NCBI GenBank assembly: GCA_947501635.1 | Contig: CANMWT010000005.1 | Coordinates: 248,001-312,000 of the forward strand | Direction: 5' to 3' | Origin: an uncultured Roseobacter sp. | GTDB lineage: Bacteria > Pseudomonadota > Alphaproteobacteria > Rhodobacterales > Rhodobacteraceae | DNA length: 64,000 bases | In this document: piece after piece, positions 57,219 through 64,000 of the stretch | How positions within the stretch are numbered: position 1 is the stretch's first letter | Layout: each line of letters starts with the position of its first letter | Notes under the pieces: model-generated | Database searches by the model: none | The model's input: only the letters and a program-made list of their open reading frames with translations | Told to the model about the DNA's origin: nothing | Program-made: the position numbers and the translations under genes

Positions 57219-58571
57219 TCAGGCGGGTTCCTGCATCGGTGCCAGCCACGCCGACCAGTCCAGCTTGGCGCGGTCTGTATAGGCTTTGTAGCGGTCCTTG
57301 CGGCCACGCCGACCACCCTTCTGACCTTCAACCGGCGGGAAAAGACCGAAGTTGACATTCATTGGCTGAAACGTCTTTGCCTCGGCGCCGCCAGAGATAT
57401 GCGTGATAAGCGCACCGGTTGCAGTTGTGTCGGGAGGCGTGTCAATTGAATGGCCCAGAATCTCGGCCGCCGCCAAACGCCCTGCCAATAGTCCCATGGC
57501 GGCCGATTCCACATATCCCTCGACACCGGTAATCTGGCCCGCAAAGCGTATATTGGGCTTGGACCGAAGGCGCATCTGCGCATCCAGCAAGGTCGGCGCG
57601 TTCAGAAAGGTGTTTCGGTGAATACCGCCCAACCGAGCAAAACGCGCGTCTTCCAGACCCGGGATCGTCTTGAAAACATCCGTTTGCGCGCCGTACTTCA
57701 TCTTGGTTTGGAAGCCGACGATGTTGTAAAGCGTCCCCAGCTTGTTGTCGCGGCGCAGTTGCACCACGGCATAGGGTTTGTCCTCGGGCGCATGCGGGTT
57801 GGTCAGACCAACGGGTTTCATCGGACCAAAGCGCAATGTCTCGCGCCCCCGCTCGGCCATAACCTCTATCGGCAAGCAACCGTCGAAATATCCTGCGGTC
57901 TCGCCTTCCTTGAACTCGGTTTTGTCAGCAGCCAGCAGGGCGTCAATAAAAGCTTCGTATTGCGCCTTGTCCATGGGACAGTTCAGATAAGCTGTACGCT
58001 CTTTCTCTGTGTCGCCTTTGTCGTAGCGCGATTGCATCCATGCACGCGACATATCAATGCTGTCGAAATAGACAATCGGTGCGATCGCATCAAAAAAGGC
58101 AAGCGCCTCTGCGCCGGTCTCGCGCGCGATGGCGTTGCCAAGCTGGGAAGACGTCAACGGACCCGTCGCGATAATCCAGTGCCCGTGATCGGGAAGCTCC
58201 GTCACCTCCGCGTATTCAACGGTAATGCGCGGATGCGCGAGCAGGGCATCGGTCACGGATTGCGCGAAAGGGTCACGGTCCACCGCCAAGGCACCGCCGG
58301 CGGGCAAGCGGTGCTTATCTGCGGTTCTGATGATAAGCCCGGCAGCCTGACGCATTTCCCAGTGGAGCAGGCCCACCGCATTCTGTTCATGGTCATCGGA
58401 CCTGAATGAGTTGGAACAGACCATCTCGCCCAACAGGCCAGTCTGATGAGCGAATGTAGCCACGTTCGGGCGCATCTCATGAATCACCACGTCCACGCCA
58501 GCCTGCGCCGCCTGCCACGCCGCCTCGGATCCGGCCATGCCGCCGCCAACAATATGCAATTTTTCTGTCAT
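57219..58571 (-). CDS. trmFO: tRNA (uracil-54-C5)-methyltransferase TrmFO
   Basis: The 450-residue protein starts with [20 protein letters not shown] (FAD site) and has [18 protein letters not shown] and [13 protein letters not shown] segments typical of TrmFO. It makes T54 in tRNA with methylene-tetrahydrofolate and FAD. ATG 58571 was chosen; the frame extends upstream without homology. A structured element (58657-58740) lies just upstream. Confidence 0.94.
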   Translation of the reverse strand: MTEKLHIVGGGMAGSEAAWQAAQAGVDVVIHEMRPNVATFAHQTGLLGEMVCSNSFRSDDHEQNAVGLLHWEMRQAAGLIIRTADKHRLPAGGALAVDRDPFAQSVTDALLAHPRITVEYAEVTELPDHGHWIIATGPLTSSQLGNAIARETGAEALAFFDAIAPIVYFDSIDMSRAWMQSRYDKGDTEKERTAYLNCPMDKAQYEAFIDALLAADKTEFKEGETAGYFDGCLPIEVMAERGRETLRFGPMKPVGLTNPHAPEDKPYAVVQLRRDNKLGTLYNIVGFQTKMKYGAQTDVFKTIPGLEDARFARLGGIHRNTFLNAPTLLDAQMRLRSKPNIRFAGQITGVEGYVESAAMGLLAGRLAAAEILGHSIDTPPDTTATGALITHISGGAEAKTFQPMNVNFGLFPPVEGQKGGRRGRKDRYKAYTDRAKLDWSAWLAPMQEPA

Positions 58572-58656
58572 ATCCCGCGATGTAGGCCAGCGGCCGGCAC
58601 TGTGCAAGCGCAAGAAACGCTTACGCCCGACATAACCGGTAATGGGGTAGGGGAGA

Positions 58657-58740
58657 GTGTTTTGGGGTCGCCTTTATGGCCTTGGCGGATCAGTGAGAAG
58701 CTGATCTGGAGGGACCTTTCCACCAAGGCGACCCAAACAC
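58657..58740. ncRNA. 84-nt structured element of unknown family
   Basis: The outer arms GTGTTTTGGGGTCGCCTT and AAGGCGACCCAAACAC pair in 16 positions around a two-base bulge. Inside, GCGGATCAGT/GCTGATCTG-type arms (58686-58694 with 58700-58708) form a nine-pair hairpin with loop GAGAA, and GGAGG/TTTCC a weaker one. An alternative helix GCCTTGG (58679-58685) with CCAAGGC (58723-58729) competes with part of the outer stem. It lies in a 344-base gap that holds no protein gene, between divergent trmFO and a thioesterase gene. Strand and function are unknown; sRNA, riboswitch-like leader or a mobile palindrome are options. Confidence 0.5.
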
Positions 58741-58915
58741 GGACGTAGCATTACGCTGTGCCTAATGTTTGCCACACTCCTGTCGAATTTAAAATGGTTG
58801 ATGTCGAAACTGTCCGGCGCGATTCTCGAAACAATCCGGACCCGCAAATTCTTACGGACTTGCACTTTGCCACGCGACAGATGAATAACGTTCCAAGGGG
58901 CCAGGAGGAGCGAAC

Positions 58916-59353
58916 ATGCTGAAAATGACACTACAGGAACTGACAGCATTCGTAGACACTGAATTCGAACAGGTTGAAGGCGACTTTTCAGTTCTGTCTC
59001 TGTCAGAAGACGAAATCAGAGTGCGCCTGAACGTTCAAGACAAGCATCTGCGTCCCGGTGGTACGGTGTCAGGACCCGCCATGTTCTCACTTGCAGATGT
59101 CGCGGCTTATTACATGACGCTGGCCCGGATCGGGCGCGAGGCTCTGACGGTGACCACGAGTTGCTCAATCGACTTTATGCGCAAACCGGAAGCCGGCGTT
59201 GATCTGATTGCAGACGCGCGTCTGCTAAAGCTGGGGCGCCAGCTGTCTGTGACAGATGTGCTGATATTCTCAGAAGGCGGCGATCTACCGGTCGCACGGG
59301 CCACTTTGACTTATTCAATTCCACCTGCCAGAAAAGGCTGGAAAGTGGGGTAA
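58916..59353 (+). CDS. PaaI-type hotdog thioesterase
   Basis: The 145-residue protein has a strong ribosome binding site (GGAGGAG six bases before ATG). The hotdog core is visible: LNVQDKHLRPGGTVSGPAMF with ADVAAYYMTLARIG, then SCSIDFMRKPEAGVDLIADA. This is the PaaI/YbdB acyl-CoA thioesterase type. The acyl substrate is unknown. The gap upstream holds the structured element, and rplM follows with its own promoter. Confidence 0.85.
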   Translation: MLKMTLQELTAFVDTEFEQVEGDFSVLSLSEDEIRVRLNVQDKHLRPGGTVSGPAMFSLADVAAYYMTLARIGREALTVTTSCSIDFMRKPEAGVDLIADARLLKLGRQLSVTDVLIFSEGGDLPVARATLTYSIPPARKGWKVG

Positions 59354-59410
59354 AATAATACCTATTTATCAAGTGTATGTTTTTAAACATTTTATTATCA
59401 CATACTGCGC

Positions 59411-59438
59411 TTGACGTGATCTGGCCCTCCTATATAAC
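59411..59438 (+). promoter_or_regulatory. Promoter of rplM-rpsI
   Basis: TTGACG at 59411-59416 and TATAAC at 59433-59438 are 16 bases apart, a good sigma-70-type pair, and precede the rplM start by 63 bases. Confidence 0.7.
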
Positions 59439-59466
59439 CCACCAATCGAATTTTGGCGGGCCACGT

Positions 59467-59500
59467 GACGGTCCGCTGGTCACTTAAACGGGGAACCGTC
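59467..59500 (+). promoter_or_regulatory. Hairpin that covers the rplM ribosome binding site
   Basis: GACGGT (59467-59472) can pair with ACCGTC (59495-59500), extended by CC/GG around a bulged A. The right arm reaches the base before the rplM ATG and the ribosome binding site GGGGAA lies at its edge, so folding could block translation. Confidence 0.4.
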
Positions 59501-59501
59501 C

Positions 59502-59963
59502 ATGAAAACCTACTCTGCAACACCCGCAGACATCGACAAGAAGTGGATCCTGATCGACGCGGAAGGCGTCGTTCTGGGCCGTCTCGCGTCGATCGTCGCC
59601 ATGCGTTTGCGCGGCAAGCACAAACCGTCTTACACGCCCCATATGGATTGCGGCGATAATGTCATCATTATCAATGCCGACAAAATCCAGATGACCGGCA
59701 AGAAGCGTGAAGAAAACTTCTACTGGCACACAGGCCACCCCGGCGGCATCAAATCCCGCACCAAGGCCCAGATCCTTGAAGGCGCGCACCCTGAACGTGT
59801 CGTAACACTGGCCGTTAAGCGCATGCTGCCCGGCAATCGTTTGTCCCGCCAGATCATGACAAACCTGCGCGTCTATGCCGGCGGAGACCACCCACACGAG
59901 GCGCAAAGCCCCGAAGTTCTGGACGTGAAGTCCATGAACAGCAAAAACACCCGGAGTGCATGA
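59502..59963 (+). CDS. rplM: 50S ribosomal protein L13
   Basis: The 153-residue protein has the L13 features: [40 protein letters not shown] and [19 protein letters not shown]. It is an early-assembly 50S protein. The stop overlaps the ATG-rich start region of rpsI. Expression is probably under the 59411 promoter and a leader hairpin. Confidence 0.97.
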   Translation: MKTYSATPADIDKKWILIDAEGVVLGRLASIVAMRLRGKHKPSYTPHMDCGDNVIIINADKIQMTGKKREENFYWHTGHPGGIKSRTKAQILEGAHPERVVTLAVKRMLPGNRLSRQIMTNLRVYAGGDHPHEAQSPEVLDVKSMNSKNTRSA

Positions 59964-59965
59964 CC

Positions 59966-60466
59966 ATGGCTGATGAAATCAACACATTGGAAGATCTCAA
60001 GGACGTTGTGGCCGAAACCGGCGCTGCCGAAGAGATCCTCGCGCAGGAAGTAGTACAACGCGAGCCTGTCCGTGACGAGCTTGGTCGGTCTTATGCGACG
60101 GGCAAGCGAAAGGACGCGGTTGCACGCGTCTGGATCAAGCCCGGATCGGGCAAGGTCACCGTGAACGGCAAGGAACAAAACGCCTACTTTGCACGTCCTG
60201 TTTTGCAGATGATCCTGGCTCAGCCCTTTTCGGTGTCCGGCACCGAAGGTCAGTTTGACGTGGTCGCAACTGTCAAAGGTGGTGGTCTGTCCGGTCAGGC
60301 CGGTGCGGTCAAGCACGGCATTTCCAAAGCACTGCAGCTTTACGATCCCTCACTGCGCGGCGCGCTGAAAGCGGCAGGCTTCCTGACCCGCGACAGCCGT
60401 GTGGTCGAGCGTAAGAAATACGGTAAAGCCAAAGCGCGTAAGAGCTTCCAGTTCTCCAAGCGCTAA
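59966..60466 (+). CDS. rpsI: 30S ribosomal protein S9
   Basis: The 166-residue product (ATG 59966; GGAG nine bases before) has an acidic N-terminal extension of about 45 residues followed by the S9 core ([40 protein letters not shown]) and ends with the basic tail SFQFSKR that reaches the P site. It pairs with rplM in the usual operon and is followed by a terminator. Confidence 0.97.
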   Translation: MADEINTLEDLKDVVAETGAAEEILAQEVVQREPVRDELGRSYATGKRKDAVARVWIKPGSGKVTVNGKEQNAYFARPVLQMILAQPFSVSGTEGQFDVVATVKGGGLSGQAGAVKHGISKALQLYDPSLRGALKAAGFLTRDSRVVERKKYGKAKARKSFQFSKR

Positions 60467-60499
60467 CTGCGAGCGAGCTAAAAGCGAAATTAAATCAAG

Positions 60500-60528
60500 C
60501 GGTCGCAAGAAATTGCGACCGTTTTTTT
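60500..60528 (+). terminator. Rho-independent terminator of rplM-rpsI
   Basis: CGGTCGCAA and TTGCGACCG form a perfect nine-bp stem with a GAAA loop, followed by seven T, 34 bases after the rpsI stop. Confidence 0.95.
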
Positions 60529-60830
60529 ATGCGAGAAAGATCGCAGCATATGCGGCCGACAGCTGTTGGGTGCAAAAACTGTATCCGAAATGCGCCTTGT
60601 TTCCACGACGCCTGTCTCACCCAGATTAGCGTGATCTGAAAACAGTAGCTCCGCCTGTCGTCTCAGCCGTTTTAAACTCTCGATGTGCTTGAGCCCATGC
60701 CCGTGTGCGCTGCGGGTGGTAAGGATTGAAGAATACACGGCGCCAGGTGTAGGCTTCTCATCGTGGTATATGCCTTGCCATCCTATGGAGGTGCAAAGCG
60801 CTGCAACTTACAAAAAATGGAGCAGTAGAA
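60529..60830. other. Intergenic region with no recognised gene
   Basis: About 300 bases after the rpsI terminator hold only short, poorly coding frames on both strands. GGAG at 60819-60822 is the likely ribosome binding site of the downstream lipoprotein. No promoter was recognised with confidence. Confidence 0.4.
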
Positions 60831-61319
60831 TTGACGTACAATACGGTAACACGGCGCGGCGTAGTGATAAGTTTACTTGTGCTTGCAGCCTGTCAGACAA
60901 CGGGCACGAGGGTCATCACAGATAGACCGCTGGCCGACAAATACGACGGCACATACGAGATATACATTGGAAGGTTTGGGCGAGATACGGCGTTGCAGAG
61001 AACGAACAATGAAGTTGGGACTGAAAGCGAATTGGCAAGGCTTACGGTTCAAAGTTCCGCTGGGCAATTGCAGTTGGTTTCTTTGCAGGATCGCACCCGT
61101 ACAGGACCAAACTATCAGGACTTGAAAGCGAGTTTTGCAGAGGACGGCACACTTAGTTTTAATACATTGGGCAACATCCTTTTTGACATACGCGACACGC
61201 GAAGGCTGAGGTTTGAGGTTAACGCTGGTGAAAGTCTGTTGGCGGGTGAAACAGTATCTTTTTTGGTGAACGATTGGGACGCGAATTGGGCTGCTTCAGT
61301 CAGAATACGGAAGCTGTAA
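60831..61319 (+). CDS. Hypothetical lipoprotein, 162 aa
   Basis: A TTG start with GGAG eight bases upstream gives MTYNTVTRRGVVISLLVLAA followed by Cys, a signal peptide with lipobox (LAAC, Cys21). The rest is beta-rich and small (YDGTYEIYIGRFGRD, LFDIRDTRRLRFEVNAGE), without a recognised domain. Its base composition and codon use look slightly less biased than in neighbouring genes, which may mean an accessory origin. Function unknown. Confidence 0.65.
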   Translation: MTYNTVTRRGVVISLLVLAACQTTGTRVITDRPLADKYDGTYEIYIGRFGRDTALQRTNNEVGTESELARLTVQSSAGQLQLVSLQDRTRTGPNYQDLKASFAEDGTLSFNTLGNILFDIRDTRRLRFEVNAGESLLAGETVSFLVNDWDANWAASVRIRKL

Positions 61320-61385
61320 GTATCAAGGCATTTAATTTGTGACTGAGCATATGCCCGTGCACGCGGAGAAGAACGGAGATACCCT

Positions 61386-61757
61386 ATGATACAGTATCGG
61401 GTAGGAGGTGATGTCGGTACGCTGGAAGACTGGCCTTTCGATAACCCCCTAAGCCAATACAGGATTACGCGGGCGACCCCGCGCGCTTCGGGCCGTCTGG
61501 ACGCCGGCGGGCCGGGGCACACCACGCGCTTTGGCATCTGGCGCTGCACACAGGGCGCCTTTGAATGCATTGAGCAGGGCGACGAATTGATGACGGTCCT
61601 TTCCGGTACCTGCACGTTGACGAACCATACCGAAGGAACCTCCATAAAGCTGGAACCAGGCGACAGCCTGTTCATCAGGGACCAGTCTCACGTCACCTGG
61701 GATATTGAAAATGACCTCACCAAGGTGTTTCACGGCTTTAAACGCGACGGCTATTGA
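61386..61757 (+). CDS. Cupin domain protein
   Basis: The 123-residue protein has a single cupin barrel (TTRFGIWRCTQGAFECIEQG, ELMTVLSGTCTLTNH, IKLEPGDSLFIRDQSHVTWD), similar to the small cupins related to ureidoglycine aminohydrolase and ethanolamine-utilisation types. The metal ligands are only partly conserved, so enzymatic activity is uncertain. It is convergent with the TetR gene and follows the lipoprotein gene by 66 bases. Confidence 0.8.
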   Translation: MIQYRVGGDVGTLEDWPFDNPLSQYRITRATPRASGRLDAGGPGHTTRFGIWRCTQGAFECIEQGDELMTVLSGTCTLTNHTEGTSIKLEPGDSLFIRDQSHVTWDIENDLTKVFHGFKRDGY

Positions 61758-61762
61758 CGCGC

Positions 61763-62380
61763 TCATTCATCCGTATCGATAAGCCCCAGCCCCCGCAGAT
61801 AGATACCGATACCCGTTTCCAACAAATCATCAGGCGGAAACGGCGATGCACGACCGGGTGCATTCCGGGCAAACAGCTCGACCACACCATGGCTCATGGC
61901 CCAGATATGCGCCGAGAACATGGACGCAGGCGGCCGCTTGTCTTCTGGGATGTGCTGGCTCAGGTCGGTTGCGGCCTTCTCCAGAACCGCATTGGCCCGT
62001 GCCGCGGCGGCTGCAAGCTCCGGGGTTCTGTTCACCGACACGCCACTTTCGAACATGGCGATGTAATGCCCGGGATGTTTTCGAGCAAAAGCCAGATAGG
62101 CCCGCCCTGTCGCCTCGAATGCCGCAAGCGCGGACGGCTGCCCTGATTGATAGGCATATTCCATCAGGTCCGCAAAAATTTCATAGCCCTGCAGGGCGGC
62201 TTCGGCGATCAGGTCCTCGCGTCCCTCAAAGTGTCGGTAGACCGCGGCTGGGGTGACACCTGCCTGCTTGGCCGCTTCTGACAAGGTGAACCCCATAGGG
62301 CCTTTCATCTCGACAAGTTCAAGCGCGGCATCAATCAATGCCTGCCGCAGATTGCCGTGATGGTAGCCTCGTTTAGGCAT
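61763..62380 (-). CDS. TetR family regulator (WHG-type C-terminal domain)
   Basis: The 205-residue protein has the N-terminal helix-turn-helix ([20 protein letters not shown], residues about 32-51) and a C-terminal ligand domain with the [11 protein letters not shown] segment typical of the TetR_C_13/WHG type. The ATG (62380) overlaps the end of ppk2 by eight bases, so it is translationally coupled to it. It probably controls the ppk2-tetR operon through the dyad at 63282. Ligand unknown. Confidence 0.85.
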   Translation of the reverse strand: MPKRGYHHGNLRQALIDAALELVEMKGPMGFTLSEAAKQAGVTPAAVYRHFEGREDLIAEAALQGYEIFADLMEYAYQSGQPSALAAFEATGRAYLAFARKHPGHYIAMFESGVSVNRTPELAAAAARANAVLEKAATDLSQHIPEDKRPPASMFSAHIWAMSHGVVELFARNAPGRASPFPPDDLLETGIGIYLRGLGLIDTDE

Positions 62381-63242
62381 CCCAGATGTCCAATCCGCCA
62401 CAAATCGACCTATCAATCGCGCCAATCGCCGCTTTGTCTTTGTGCGTATAATCAAGAGCGTGAAGCACCGTGCGGATCGCATTCAGGCGCGCCCGGCGCT
62501 TGTCGTCAGAGCGTATCACCGTCCACGCGGCGGTGCCGTTGCTGGTGCGCAGCAGCGTCTCGCCGATGGCAGAGGTATACGCATCCCAGCGGCGCAAACC
62601 TTCCACGTCAATCCAACTGAGCTTCCATTGCTTCAAGGGGTCCTGTTCACGTTTGAGCATGCGGCGCAACTGTTCGGCCTGACCGACGTTCAGCCAGAAT
62701 TTGAAAAGATGCACATTGTCTTCCACCAACATCTCTTCGAACGGGTTGACCTGCGCAAAGAAATGCGCGCGCTGTTCATCAGTGCAGAAGTCGAACACAT
62801 GTTCCACGACACCCCGGTTGTACCAGCTGCGATCAAAAAAAGTGATCTCGCCCCCGGCCGGCAAGTGCTTGATATAGCGCTGAAAGTACCATTCTGTCTG
62901 CTCGGTTTCGGTCGGCTTCGACAAGGCAACTACGCGCGCGCCTCTTGGGTTCAGGTTGGTGCGAAACCGGCTAATCGTGCCACCTTTCCCGGCACCGTCA
63001 CGTCCCTCAAAGACCAAGGCCACACGTGCTCCGCTGTCCTTGACCCACGCCTGAAATTTTACCAGTTCGATCTGCAACGCATCCAGCTCGCGTTCATAGG
63101 GCTTGCGGGCCATACGCTCGGGATGTGGATAACTGGCGGCTAGAATATCGCCCTTTTCAGAGCGCAGGATCGCATCGCGCACAACGGTTGGTGCTTCGTT
63201 CTTGAAAAAGACGCTGATAGCACCGTCAAAAGGCAGATCCAT
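62373..63242 (-). CDS. ppk2: Polyphosphate kinase 2
   Basis: The 289-residue protein (ATG 63242, GGAGGGA upstream) has the PPK2 P-loop [10 protein letters not shown] (residues 80-89), DRSWYNR (137-143, Walker B/lid) and the [20 protein letters not shown] region. It transfers phosphate between polyphosphate and nucleoside diphosphates; it may prefer GDP or ADP. It forms an operon with a TetR-type regulator and lies 49 bases from the alpha/beta hydrolase. Confidence 0.92.
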   Translation of the reverse strand: MDLPFDGAISVFFKNEAPTVVRDAILRSEKGDILAASYPHPERMARKPYERELDALQIELVKFQAWVKDSGARVALVFEGRDGAGKGGTISRFRTNLNPRGARVVALSKPTETEQTEWYFQRYIKHLPAGGEITFFDRSWYNRGVVEHVFDFCTDEQRAHFFAQVNPFEEMLVEDNVHLFKFWLNVGQAEQLRRMLKREQDPLKQWKLSWIDVEGLRRWDAYTSAIGETLLRTSNGTAAWTVIRSDDKRRARLNAIRTVLHALDYTHKDKAAIGAIDRSICGGLDIWDA

Positions 63243-63281
63243 AATCCCTCCGCAACTGCAGCTTGCTTGCCTGTATGTAAT

Positions 63282-63296
63282 GTTAATCGGATTAAC
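63282..63296. promoter_or_regulatory. 15-bp palindrome upstream of ppk2
   Basis: GTTAATC-G-GATTAAC is perfectly symmetric. It lies 40-54 bases before the ppk2 start and overlaps the alpha/beta hydrolase stop codon. TetR-family proteins bind this kind of dyad, and the TetR gene is in the same operon. Confidence 0.55.
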
Positions 63297-64000
63297 GCAA
63301 ATCTGCACGCGCGATCACACGCGCAATGGCCTCACCGACGGCTTCGGGCATGGCGTGGTGGGGCATATGCCCGACACCTTCCAGCTTTGTCAGCCTTGCT
63401 GTCGGTATTTGCCGCGACAAGGGGATCGAGTGGATGTCTATCGGAACAGTCACATCTTCTGTGCCATGCAGTATTTCGACGGGCAGACGCAGTTGGTCGT
63501 ATTGCCCGGCCATGGTCGTGATATGCGGTTTCAAACCGTTTACCTGTTGGGCGTTGGCGCGCATCGTGCTGCGTCGCAGGGTCATGTCAGGCCCAAAGTG
63601 GTCCATGTAGCCATCGGGCGGCTGTTGTGGTGCGAAGATCTGGCTCAGTGTGTTCTGAATGACGGTATGCGGTGTGAACGCCGTGATAAGTGGGATCGCG
63701 ACCAGACTACCAAAACGCGTTGAGTTCAAACGATAAAGCAGACCCAGATCGCCGGGCCACGGATTTGATGCGGCACCCAGCAGCACCAGACCGCGTGTGC
63801 GGTCGGGATGCTCAAGCGCCCACGACAAGGCGATGGCACCACCGTATGAGTGACCGATCACGACGGGTGAGGTTGCGCCCACCTGTTCCACCGCAGCTTG
63901 CAGCAACCTGGCCTGTAGTGCAGGCGGCTCGGACGCGGTATTCCACGCGCCACCATAGCCCGGCGGGCGCTCGGAACGGCCCATCCCAGGACGGTCAACT
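63292..64000 (-). CDS. Alpha/beta hydrolase (5' end cut by window)
   Basis: The visible 235 residues (no start in the window) include [14 protein letters not shown] (oxyanion region), the nucleophile elbow [12 protein letters not shown], a lid region, and the catalytic His in [14 protein letters not shown]. It is an esterase, lipase or haloperoxidase-like hydrolase; the substrate cannot be judged. The frame is open up to the right edge, so the true start lies outside the window. It precedes ppk2 on the same strand. Confidence 0.87.
   Translation of the reverse strand, partial: VDRPGMGRSERPPGYGGAWNTASEPPALQARLLQAAVEQVGATSPVVIGHSYGGAIALSWALEHPDRTRGLVLLGAASNPWPGDLGLLYRLNSTRFGSLVAIPLITAFTPHTVIQNTLSQIFAPQQPPDGYMDHFGPDMTLRRSTMRANAQQVNGLKPHITTMAGQYDQLRLPVEILHGTEDVTVPIDIHSIPLSRQIPTARLTKLEGVGHMPHHAMPEAVGEAIARVIARADLR

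Noticed and set aside
60490-60738. 82-codon minus-strand frame after rpsI
   Set aside because: It covers the terminator and has no good start site or protein-like composition.

Overview
This window looks like chromosomal core DNA of a marine alphaproteobacterium of the Roseobacter group (Rhodobacterales). The evidence is moderately high G+C, a ctrA gene next to a SciP/DUF1153 gene, a DksA with a degenerate zinc finger, TrmFO, LpxI in place of LpxH, two dimethylglycine-dehydrogenase-like flavoproteins, and a Hint/RTX secreted protein of a type common in roseobacters. No phage, insertion sequence, CRISPR array or rRNA was seen. Nearly all of the window is coding.

Layout. 1-3.9 kb (minus): a MoxR AAA+ ATPase and its von Willebrand factor A (VWA) partner, with an acetyltransferase, a DUF2927 lipoprotein and a 55-residue membrane protein between them. 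4-9.3 kb: dksA, an FAD monooxygenase, an arginase/ornithine cyclodeaminase operon divergent from an Lrp-type regulator, dsbB and a DedA/YqaA-like protein, then tRNA-Leu(CAA). 10-19.2 kb (accessory): a LamG-like/RTX/Hint protein, a MobA-like nucleotidyltransferase, two paralogous FAD/GcvT demethylases flanking a small zinc-finger protein, and a second ornithine-cyclodeaminase homologue. 19.2-27.4 kb: CorC/HlyC-like protein, xerD, a 513-residue secreted protein, aroK-aroB, ssb, a lytic transglycosylase and a membrane protein. 27.4-32.9 kb: a dipeptide/oligopeptide-type ABC importer (fused ATPase and two permeases, no binding protein) and an AraC regulator.

32.9-46.2 kb is the conserved envelope cluster: miaA, then pyrH-frr-uppS-cdsA-dxr-rseP-(43-residue protein)-bamA-skp-fabZ-lpxA-lpxI-lpxB. 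It links UMP, translation recycling, undecaprenyl and phospholipid precursors, outer-membrane protein assembly and lipid A. lpxD is not in the cluster. 46.2-53.3 kb: mnmA, sciP, ctrA, ligA, recG and a 42-residue protein. 53.3-58.6 kb: a soluble chemoreceptor, an IscU-like scaffold, hisI, gluQ, a methyltransferase and trmFO. 58.6-64 kb: an 84-nt structured element, a thioesterase, rplM-rpsI, a lipoprotein, a cupin, a TetR regulator coupled to ppk2, and a truncated alpha/beta hydrolase.

The most notable new observations are an uppS frame whose conserved N-terminus precedes any standard start codon (a candidate ATC start), the structured element at 58657-58740, a 20-bp dyad between arginase and its Lrp-type regulator, a 15-bp dyad before ppk2-tetR, a CtrA-like site before ctrA, and a hairpin that covers the rplM ribosome binding site. 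Start codons were chosen by eye from ribosome binding sites and family N-termini; domain calls come from motif recognition without a database search.
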